From NCBI GenBank assembly GCA_002307145.1, contig DBTR01000047.1:267-13233 (forward strand): a stretch of DNA of 12,967 bases, in the 5' to 3' direction. Below the pieces are notes generated by a model. The model saw only the letters and a program-made list of their open reading frames with translations, made no database searches and was not told the origin of the DNA. The stretch's first letter is position 1; each line of letters opens with the position of its first letter. This document shows positions 6,994 to 12,967 of the stretch, piece by piece. This DNA comes from Rhodospirillum sp. UBA1311 (lineage in GTDB: Bacteria; Pseudomonadota; Alphaproteobacteria; Rhodospirillales; Rhodospirillaceae). The position numbers and the translations under genes were made by a program.

Positions 6994-9141
6994 ATGCGTG
7001 ATAACGGTCCGGTCACACAGCGTGAAGTCGAGTTCCCCGATAACGTCAAGCTCGTCTCCCGGACCGACCCAGGTGGACGTATCACCTTCGTCAACGCCGC
7101 GTTCATCGCGATCAGCGGCTTTTCCGAGGAGGAACTCACCGGCGCGCCGCACAACATCGTCCGCCACCCGGACATGCCGAAGGAAGCCTTCGCCGACATG
7201 TGGGGCTACCTGAAGGCGGGCAATCCCTGGCGCGGGCTGGTGAAGAACCGCACCAAGACCGGCGACCACTACTGGGTCCGCGCCGACGTGATGCCGGTGA
7301 TCGAGAACGGCAAGCTCGCGGGATACGTCTCGGTCCGCTCCAAGCCCTCCCGCGCCGACGTCGCCGCCGCCGAAACCGCCTACAAAGCGATCCGCGAAGG
7401 CAATCCCGAGGGCTTGATCGTCGATTGCGGCCAGGTGAAGCGTCGCCCGCCGGTGTGGGACCGGGTCTGGCGCAGCGTCGGCGGCATGCTGAGCCTACAG
7501 ATCGCCATCACCGTCGCGGCATTCCTCGCGATCGCCGGGGTCGGTCTCGGCGCGTTGTATTTCGCCGACAAATCCCTCGAAACCATTTATCTCGACCGCG
7601 TCATCCCCGCCGCCCAGCTCTCCGACATCGACAGCCGGATGCGCGACAACCTCGACAACCTCGTCCGGGTGGAAGGCGCGCTGGCGGCCGGACGCGACAC
7701 CGGCATCAAGGGCGTGATCGACGCCCTCGCCGCCAATCGCGACGCAATCAACAAAATCTGGGCCGAGTATCTCTCATCCTATCTCACGCCCGAGGAGGCG
7801 GACCTCGCCAAAACCTTCGAGGCGCAGCGCAACCTCTATGTCACCGAGGGACTGGCGCCCGGCCTAAAGCTCGCCGAGGCGGGCGACACGATCGGGCTGG
7901 CGAACCATATCGACGCCAAGGCCCGGCCTCTGCTGCTCGACGCCGCCGCGACCAACTTCAAGCTGATTTCGCTGCAGCGCCAAGTGGCGAAGGAGGAGTA
8001 CGACAACGCGAAACACAACTTCGAGATTTCGTTGATGCTCTCCGGCGTCTTGCTGTTGCTCGGCATCGTCGGTACCGGGCTGGCCGCCAAGCGGGTGCGG
8101 CGCATCGTGGTGCTGCCGATGGGGCGGATGAGCGCGCACTTCTCCGCCATCGCGCGCCGCGACGACAACCATGTCATCAACGAGGAACCCACCAAGGAGT
8201 TCGTGCAGCCGGGACGCATGCTCCGCGCGATGCAGGGGCTGCTGGGCTACGCCGAGCAGGAGAAGATCGAGATCGACCGGCGCAGCACCGCCCGCGCCAA
8301 GACCGACCTCCACGCCCTCGCCGACACCCTCGAATCCCGAGTGCACAGCATCGTCGCCGACGTCGGCAGGGCCTCGACGCTGCTGGCGGACAGCGCCCAA
8401 GTGCTCTCGACCAACGCCGACATCACCCGCCAGCGCAGCCAGGCAGTGCAGGATCAGGCCGAGGAGGTGCGCCGCAACGTCGATTCCGTCGCCGCCGCGA
8501 CCCACGAACTCGCCGCCGCGGAAACCGAGATTTCGCGTCAGGTCGCCAACACCGCCAAGATCAGCCGCACCGCCGAGCAGCAGGCGCAAAGTACCCGCGC
8601 CACCGTCGCCAACCTCTCGCGATCCGCCGACCGCATCGGCGAGATCGTGCAGTTGATCACCGAGGTCGCGGGCAAGACCAACATGCTCGCCTTGAACGCC
8701 ACGATCGAGGCGACCCGCGCCGGCGACGCGGGCAAGGGCTTCGCGGTGGTGGCGGGCGAAGTCAAGGCGCTGGCGCAGCAGACCGGCCACGCCACCGAGG
8801 AAATCTCGTCGCAGATCACCGCGATCCAGGGCGAGACCGGCAAAACCGTGAGTGCGATCAACGGCATCACCAAGACGATTTCCGAGGTCAGCCAAGTCTC
8901 CTCCGCGGTCGCCGCGGCGGTCGAGGAGCAGGGCGCGGCGACTCAGGAAATCGCCCGCAGCGTCAACGAAGTCGCGCTCGGCACACAAAGGGCGTCGGAG
9001 AACGTCGCGGTGGTGGCGAACATCGCCCGCGAAACCGAGACCATGGCCTCCGAGGTCCTCTCCTCCGCCAACACCCTGCGCGAGGCCGCGCAGATGCTCG
9101 ACCACGAGGTCAGCGACTTCCTCGTCGGCATCCGCCGCTGA
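6994..9141 (+). CDS. Aer-type PAS (FAD) methyl-accepting chemotaxis receptor with periplasmic domain
   Basis: A 715-aa membrane receptor probably sensing internal redox or energy state. The N-terminal PAS domain (about 15-118) closely follows E. coli Aer, including PHNIVRHPDMPKEAFADMW and VKNRTKTGDHYWVRA. Asn34, Arg57, His58 and Asp60 fall at the same residue numbers as in Aer, where the last three are implicated in FAD binding; this also supports the ATG at 6994 (SD AGGA at 6981-6984). Then come TM1 (about 167-190), a roughly 150-residue helical periplasmic segment like a four-helix-bundle sensor (about 192-342), TM2 (about 345-365), a degenerate HAMP-like stretch (about 366-425) and a long MCP signalling domain. 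Its tip is MLALNATIEATRAGDAG with KGFAVVAGEVKALAQQ (564-596). It ends in DFLVGIRR, with no NWETF-type CheR tether. E. coli Aer lacks the periplasmic domain, so this one may integrate two inputs. Confidence 0.92.
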   Translation: MRDNGPVTQREVEFPDNVKLVSRTDPGGRITFVNAAFIAISGFSEEELTGAPHNIVRHPDMPKEAFADMWGYLKAGNPWRGLVKNRTKTGDHYWVRADVMPVIENGKLAGYVSVRSKPSRADVAAAETAYKAIREGNPEGLIVDCGQVKRRPPVWDRVWRSVGGMLSLQIAITVAAFLAIAGVGLGALYFADKSLETIYLDRVIPAAQLSDIDSRMRDNLDNLVRVEGALAAGRDTGIKGVIDALAANRDAINKIWAEYLSSYLTPEEADLAKTFEAQRNLYVTEGLAPGLKLAEAGDTIGLANHIDAKARPLLLDAAATNFKLISLQRQVAKEEYDNAKHNFEISLMLSGVLLLLGIVGTGLAAKRVRRIVVLPMGRMSAHFSAIARRDDNHVINEEPTKEFVQPGRMLRAMQGLLGYAEQEKIEIDRRSTARAKTDLHALADTLESRVHSIVADVGRASTLLADSAQVLSTNADITRQRSQAVQDQAEEVRRNVDSVAAATHELAAAETEISRQVANTAKISRTAEQQAQSTRATVANLSRSADRIGEIVQLITEVAGKTNMLALNATIEATRAGDAGKGFAVVAGEVKALAQQTGHATEEISSQITAIQGETGKTVSAINGITKTISEVSQVSSAVAAAVEEQGAATQEIARSVNEVALGTQRASENVAVVANIARETETMASEVLSSANTLREAAQMLDHEVSDFLVGIRR

Positions 9142-9144
9142 CGC

Positions 9145-9177
9145 AAGAAGGCCGGGATCGCTCCCGGCCTTCTTTAT
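9145..9177 (+). terminator. Rho-independent terminator after the Aer-like gene
   Basis: A perfect 13-bp stem (9145-9157 pairing with 9162-9174) with loop TCGC begins 3 bp after the stop codon. The GC-rich core is GGCCGGGA/TCCCGGCC, and the arm end plus the following TTATTTC give the T-rich tail. The opposite strand reads a TTCTT tail, so it may also stop the convergent lpdA transcript, which ends at 9199. Confidence 0.9.
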
Positions 9178-9198
9178 TTCGGCTTTCGCCCGGCGACG

Positions 9199-10599
9199 TC
9201 AGATGTGGATGGCGCGCTTGGCGACGTCCATCGCGGCTTCCTTCACCGCTTCGGCAAGCGACGGATGGGCATGGCAGGTACGCGCGATGTCTTCCGCCGA
9301 GCTGGAGAACTCCATCGCCAATGCGATTTCCGCCACCAGTTCGCCCGCGCCCGCACCGATCAGATGTGCGCCGAGGACCTTGTCGGTGCGCTTGTCGGCG
9401 AGGATCTTGACGAAGCCCTGGGAGTCGCCCGAGGTCTTGGCGCGGGAGTTGGCGAGGAACGGGAACTTGCCGACGGTGTAGGCGACGCCGTCCGCCTTCA
9501 ACTGCTGCTCGGTCTTGCCGACCGAGGCGATCTCGGGGTGGGTATAGACCACCGACGGGATCACCGCATAGTTCACGTGACCGGCCTGACCGGCGATGAT
9601 CTCGGCCACCGCGACGCCTTCTTCCTCGGCCTTGTGCGCCAGCATCAGGCCGCCGATCACGTCGCCGATCGCGTAGACCGACGCGACGTTGGTGCGGCAG
9701 TGCGCGTCCACCGGGATGAAGCCCTTCGGGTCGATCCGCACGCCCGCGGCCTCAAGGCCCAGGCCTTCGGAATACGGACGGCGCCCGATCGCCACCAGCA
9801 CCACCTCGGCTTCGAGGCCGAGCGCGTCGCCACCCTTGACCGGCTCGATATTCACCGTCGCACCCGACTTGCCCGGCTTCACAGCCGTCACCTTGTGGCC
9901 GAGCTTGAAGGCGATGCCCTGCTTCTCGAAGATCCGCTGCGCGTTCTTGCTGACTTCGTCGTCGAAGGGCGGCAGCACCTTGTCGAGGAATTCGACCACG
10001 GTGACCTTGGTGCCGAGCCGCGCCCAAACCGAGCCCAACTCCAAGCCGATCACGCCCGCGCCGATCACCACCATCGACGCCGGAACCTTCTCCAACGCCA
10101 GCGCACCGGTCGAGGACACCACGGTCTTCTCGTCGACCTCGACACCCGGCAGCGGCGCGGACACCGAACCGGTCGCGATCACGATGTACTTGGCGGTGAT
10201 CTCGTCCTTGCCGTCGACCTTCAGGCTGTTCGGCCCGATCAGCTCCGCCGCACCCTTGACGTAGGTCACCTTGTTCTTCTTGAACAGGAACTCGACGCCC
10301 TTGGTGAAGTCGGACACCACCTTGTCCTTGCGGCCCATCATCGTCGCGAGGTCGAGTTCGACGCCCGAAACCTTCACGCCGTGCTCGGCCAGTTCTTCCT
10401 TGGCCACATGGTAATGGTGCGAGGACTGCAACAGCACCTTCGACGGGATGCACCCGACGTTGAGGCAGGTGCCGCCCAAAGCGCCGCGCTTCTCGACGCA
10501 CGCCACCTTCATCCCCAACTGCGCCGCACGGATCGCACAAACGTATCCGCCCGGTCCGCCGCCGATCACCACCAGATCGTATGCCGTGTTCTCAGCCAT
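9199..10599 (-). CDS. lpdA: Dihydrolipoyl dehydrogenase (E3)
   Basis: E3 (466 aa) reoxidises the dihydrolipoyl arm of 2-oxo acid dehydrogenase complexes, passing electrons through FAD to NAD+. Visible: the FAD dinucleotide fold VVIGGGPGGYVCAIRAAQLG (10-29); the redox disulfide Cys45/Cys50 in GGTCLNVGCIPSK; the NAD fold VVIGAGVIGLELGSVWARLG; the second FAD segment YAIGDVIGG; and the C-terminal dimerisation domain with the catalytic pair His445 and Glu450 in HAHPSLAEA. Length and motifs are complete. The ATG at 10599 is preceded by AGAGG 8 nt away; upstream extension of the frame runs into the hairpin spacer and is not protein-like. It is the last gene after sucA and sucB in transcription order, so it most likely serves 2-oxoglutarate dehydrogenase, and possibly other complexes too. 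Confidence 0.97.
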   Translation of the reverse strand: MAENTAYDLVVIGGGPGGYVCAIRAAQLGMKVACVEKRGALGGTCLNVGCIPSKVLLQSSHHYHVAKEELAEHGVKVSGVELDLATMMGRKDKVVSDFTKGVEFLFKKNKVTYVKGAAELIGPNSLKVDGKDEITAKYIVIATGSVSAPLPGVEVDEKTVVSSTGALALEKVPASMVVIGAGVIGLELGSVWARLGTKVTVVEFLDKVLPPFDDEVSKNAQRIFEKQGIAFKLGHKVTAVKPGKSGATVNIEPVKGGDALGLEAEVVLVAIGRRPYSEGLGLEAAGVRIDPKGFIPVDAHCRTNVASVYAIGDVIGGLMLAHKAEEEGVAVAEIIAGQAGHVNYAVIPSVVYTHPEIASVGKTEQQLKADGVAYTVGKFPFLANSRAKTSGDSQGFVKILADKRTDKVLGAHLIGAGAGELVAEIALAMEFSSSAEDIARTCHAHPSLAEAVKEAAMDVAKRAIHI

Positions 10600-10612
10600 C
10601 ACATTCGCCTCT

Positions 10613-10642
10613 GTCAAAATAAGAAATGCGGGGCTCCGCCCC
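10613..10642 (-). terminator. Terminator- or attenuator-like hairpin just before lpdA
   Basis: In the minus-strand RNA, GGGGC-GGA-GCCCC (10642-10630) is followed by GCATTTCTTATTTT, a T-rich tail, ending a few nt before the lpdA SD. The stem is only 5 bp with a 3-nt loop, so strength is uncertain. It could lower read-through from sucB into lpdA, or be just part of the repeat. Confidence 0.3.
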
Positions 10643-10810
10643 TGCTGCCCCGCCGGGGCCGTGGCCCCGGACCCCGTTAGTTTTTTGCGCGAAGCGCGAT
10701 CCAACCATCACGCGGCGTGACGGGCGAATGCGCTAACGCGCGAAAAACCAGAACTTGCGGGTTCCAAGGGCCTTTCGGCCCTTGGCGGATCCGGGCAGAG
10801 CCCGGCCTTG
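10620..10810. repeat. Hairpin-dense spacer between sucB and lpdA (REP-like)
   Basis: The 217-bp gap between sucB and lpdA (10600-10816) has no gene but holds at least five perfect inverted repeats: GGGGC-TCC-GCCCC (10630-10642); CCGGGGCC-GT-GGCCCCGG (10653-10670); TCACGC-G-GCGTGA (10708-10720); CCAAGGGCC-TTTC-GGCCCTTGG (10764-10785); and CCGGGC-AGA-GCCCGG (10791-10805). A weaker GCGC-GAA-GCGC is at 10687-10697. Similar GC-rich palindromic units are scattered through intergenic regions of many alphaproteobacterial genomes, so this looks like one or more dispersed intergenic repeats; copy number cannot be judged from one window. Possible roles are mRNA stabilisation or partial termination within the operon. 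Confidence 0.65.
10764..10785 (-). other. GAAA-loop hairpin 3' of sucB
   Basis: A perfect 9-bp stem closes a 4-nt loop that reads GAAA in the minus-strand transcript, a stable GNRA tetraloop. Together with the 6-bp stem at 10791-10805 it forms a double hairpin starting 12 nt after the sucB stop codon. No T-run follows either, so protection of the sucAB mRNA 3' end or a folded spacer is more likely than full termination. Confidence 0.5.
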
Positions 10811-10816
10811 TGTTTG

Positions 10817-12082
10817 TTAGACCCCGAGCACCAGACGCGCCGGGTCTTCGAGGGCTTCCTTGACCTTGACCAGGAAGGTCACGGCCTCGCCGCCGTCGAT
10901 GATGCGGTGGTCGTAGGAGAGCGCGATGTACATCATCGGCCGCGCCTGGATCGAGCCGTCGGGCATCACCATCGCGCGCTGCATCGTCTTGTGCATGCCG
11001 AGAATGCCCGACTGCGGCGGGTTGATGATCGGCGTGGACATCAGCGAGCCGTAGACGCCGCCGTTGGTGATGGTGAAGGTGCCGCCGCTCATGTCTTCCA
11101 TGGTCAGCTTGCCGTCGCGCGCCTTGCTCGCGAGGCTACCGATTTCCTTCTCGATCTGGGCGAAGGACTTGGCGTCGCTATCGCGCACCACCGGCACCAC
11201 GAGGCCCTGCGGCGTGCCGACGGCGACGCCGATGTCGTAGTAGTTCTTGAAGACGATCTCGTCGCCCGCGATCTCGGCGTTGACCGCCGGAATGTCCTTG
11301 AGCGCCGCGACGCAGGCCTTGACGAAGAACGACATAAAGCCGAGGCGGGTGCCGTGCTTCTTCTCGAACGCCGCCTTGTACTGATCGCGCATCGCCAGGA
11401 TCGCGGTCATGTCGACTTCGTTGAAGGTGGTGAGGATCGCGGCGGTGTTCTGCGCGTCCTTGAGGCGTTCGGCGATGCGGCGGCGCAGGCGGGTCATCTT
11501 CACCCGTTCCTCGCGCGCATCCGGGGCGCGCGGTGCGGCCGGAGCCTTCGGCGCGGACGGGTGCGGCGCGGCTGCCGGGTGGAGCGGCTGGGCCGCGCCC
11601 GCGCCCGCCATCACCTTGGTGCGGCCTTCCATGAAGTTGATCACGTCTTCCTTGGTCAGGCGTCCATCCTTGCCGGTTGCCGGGATGGTCATCGGGTCGA
11701 GATGGTTCTCGGCAACGAGCTTGCGCACTGCGGGCGCGAGCGCGTCGTCGGCCTCGACCGGAGCCTGGGCGGCGGCGATTGACGCGGCCAGCACGTCCTC
11801 GGGTTTCTTCGACGCGGGGATCGACTTGGCCGCCGGCTGCGACCCGGCCGCACCCAGGCGGGCGAGCAGCGCGCCGACTTCGACCTCGGCGCCTTCGGCG
11901 GCGACGATTTCCGTCAGCGTGCCCGAGGCCGGGGCGTTGACCTCCACCGTCACCTTGTCGGTTTCAAGTTCCACCAGCGGCTCATCGGCTTCCACCGCTT
12001 CGCCGACTTGCTTGAACCATTTCGCGACGGTGGCTTCGACCACCGATTCCCCTAGCGTCGGGACGACGATTTCATAAGACAT
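10817..12082 (-). CDS. sucB: 2-oxoglutarate dehydrogenase E2, dihydrolipoyl succinyltransferase
   Basis: E2 (421 aa) forms the core of the 2-oxoglutarate dehydrogenase complex and transfers the succinyl group from lipoyl to CoA. Domain order: one lipoyl domain (2-76, lipoylated Lys43 in ELETDKVTVEVNAP); a flexible Ala/Pro linker; a peripheral-subunit binding domain (about 114-152, APAVRKLVAENHLDP then GKDGRLTKEDVINFM); a second Ala/Pro linker (about 160-190); and the catalytic domain, with SYDHRIIDGGEA carrying His392 and Asp396. A single lipoyl domain and the start MSYEIVVPTLGESVVEATV point to the succinyl rather than the acetyl enzyme, as does the sucA partner. ATG 12082 is chosen over an upstream in-frame start because AGG lies 5 nt before it and the lipoyl domain begins immediately. 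It lies 48 bp downstream of sucA. Confidence 0.97.
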   Translation of the reverse strand: MSYEIVVPTLGESVVEATVAKWFKQVGEAVEADEPLVELETDKVTVEVNAPASGTLTEIVAAEGAEVEVGALLARLGAAGSQPAAKSIPASKKPEDVLAASIAAAQAPVEADDALAPAVRKLVAENHLDPMTIPATGKDGRLTKEDVINFMEGRTKVMAGAGAAQPLHPAAAPHPSAPKAPAAPRAPDAREERVKMTRLRRRIAERLKDAQNTAAILTTFNEVDMTAILAMRDQYKAAFEKKHGTRLGFMSFFVKACVAALKDIPAVNAEIAGDEIVFKNYYDIGVAVGTPQGLVVPVVRDSDAKSFAQIEKEIGSLASKARDGKLTMEDMSGGTFTITNGGVYGSLMSTPIINPPQSGILGMHKTMQRAMVMPDGSIQARPMMYIALSYDHRIIDGGEAVTFLVKVKEALEDPARLVLGV

Positions 12083-12130
12083 TTTTTCCTGACCAATGTT
12101 TGTCTTGGATCGCGGTTCGAGACCGCCCAA

Positions 12131-12967
12131 TCAATTTTTCTTCTTCACCGAGCCCTGCGGCTGCAGCAGAGCGAGCTTGGTGGAGCGACGGAACGGCTGG
12201 AACAGGTCCTCGCGCTTGCCGGTGAGCGCCTGCTCGACGATTGCAGCCTGTTCCTTGGTGTGGTTGCGCATCAGGCCGGTGGCCGGGGAAGCGGCGGCGC
12301 GGCGGCCGACGTAGGTCGGCGGCGTGTTGCGCTTGCCGACTTCCTCGCAGAGGAAGGTGAGGCGCGGCAGGGCGAACAGCCAGGCACCCATGTTCGCCGG
12401 CTCTTCCTGAACCCAGAAGATTTCGGCGTTGGGGTAGCGCGAGAGGTGCCGCACCAGCGCGTTCTTCGGCCACGGATAGAGCTGCTCGACACGGATGATC
12501 GCGACATCGTCGAGCCCCCGCTCGGCGCGGCCCGCCGCGAGATCGAAGTAGACCTTGCCCGAGCAGATGAGGACGCGGCGGATCTTCTCGTCCGACACCA
12601 GGGTCTCGGCCTCGGGGATGGTGCGGAGGAAGCGCGAGCCCGGCGCGAAGTCGGAGAGCTTGCTGATCATCCGCTTGTCGCGCAGCATCGACTTCGGCGA
12701 CATCACGATCAACGGCTTGCGGAAGTTGCGGCGCACCTGGCGGCGCAGCGCGTGGAAGTAGTTGGCCGGGGTGGTGAAGTTGCCGACCTGCATGTTGTCT
12801 TCGGCGCAGAGCTGGAGGTAGCGCTCAAGACGCGCCGAGGAGTGCTCAGGGCCCTGGCCTTCGTAGCCGTGCGGCAGAAGGCAGACGAGCCCCGACATCC
12901 GCAGCCACTTCGATTCGCCCGAGCTGACGAACTGGTCGAAGATCACCTGCGCGCCGTTGGCGAAGTC
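12131..12967 (-). CDS. sucA: 2-oxoglutarate dehydrogenase E1, C-terminal part
   Basis: The last 278 codons of the thiamine-diphosphate-dependent E1 component, which decarboxylates 2-oxoglutarate and succinylates the E2 lipoyl group. The gene continues past the right edge; the first visible residues are DFANGAQVIFDQFVSSGESK. Strong family motifs are HGYEGQGPEHSSARLERYL, PLIVMSPKSMLR, FWVQEEPANMGAW and YVGRRAAASPATG near the C-terminus. The frame is open to the edge with no defect. The ThDP-binding and other N-terminal regions are outside the window. It is followed by sucB after a 48-bp gap with an SD, consistent with a sucA-sucB-lpdA operon transcribed leftward. Confidence 0.96.
   Translation of the reverse strand, partial: DFANGAQVIFDQFVSSGESKWLRMSGLVCLLPHGYEGQGPEHSSARLERYLQLCAEDNMQVGNFTTPANYFHALRRQVRRNFRKPLIVMSPKSMLRDKRMISKLSDFAPGSRFLRTIPEAETLVSDEKIRRVLICSGKVYFDLAAGRAERGLDDVAIIRVEQLYPWPKNALVRHLSRYPNAEIFWVQEEPANMGAWLFALPRLTFLCEEVGKRNTPPTYVGRRAAASPATGLMRNHTKEQAAIVEQALTGKREDLFQPFRRSTKLALLQPQGSVKKKN

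Noticed and set aside
7200..9410. A 736-codon plus-strand frame overlapping the Aer-like gene and the end of lpdA
   Set aside because: Arg/Pro-rich shadow of the real frame; it crosses the strong terminator at 9145-9177 and the opposite-strand lpdA.
10620..10810. CRISPR-like or tandem repeat array
   Set aside because: The units are different palindromes rather than copies of one repeat, and there is no regular spacer length.

Overview
The window is GC-rich (roughly two thirds G+C by eye) chromosomal DNA. It most resembles an alphaproteobacterium, probably a Rhodospirillales-type organism. The support is an atpH-atpA pair with an unlinked F0 cluster, priA directly upstream of atpH, a priA / small transaldolase / DUF484 / xerC neighbourhood, and a sucA-sucB-lpdA operon. 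No species is claimed. Almost all sequence is intact, ordinary coding DNA, and no transposase, phage gene, CRISPR array or tRNA was seen.

Layout. (1) 1-3273, minus strand: the 5' end of atpA, complete atpH overlapping it by one base, a 354-bp intergenic stretch that should hold the atp promoter and leader, then priA. (2) 3335-5680, plus strand: transaldolase, DUF484 protein and tyrosine recombinase XerC, tightly packed (7-bp gap, then a 22-bp overlap) and divergent from priA. (3) 5792-9141, plus strand: two chemoreceptor-type genes, each preceded by an AT-rich, dyad-rich control region. The first is a soluble protein with a very short MCP signalling tip at its N-terminus and a Cache-like sensor at its C-terminus. 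The second is an Aer-type PAS redox receptor that also has a periplasmic helical domain. A strong terminator follows. (4) 9199-12967, minus strand: lpdA, sucB and the 3' part of sucA, transcribed sucA to sucB to lpdA, with a hairpin-dense 217-bp spacer between sucB and lpdA.

Functional picture. The housekeeping parts cover ATP synthesis, replication restart, pentose-phosphate carbon exchange, chromosome dimer resolution and the 2-oxoglutarate dehydrogenase step of the TCA cycle. The accessory part is the receptor pair. An Aer-like sensor of internal redox state next to a cytosolic Cache-type receptor suggests an energy- or metabolism-taxis module. No che genes are in the window, so any signalling would go through proteins encoded elsewhere.

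Most worth a second look: the inverted domain order of the soluble receptor, the phased GCATAT repeats and dyad upstream of it, the perfect 8-bp inverted repeat over the -10/SD region of the Aer-like gene, and the hairpin array between sucB and lpdA. I did not find convincing evidence for an entirely new biological system.
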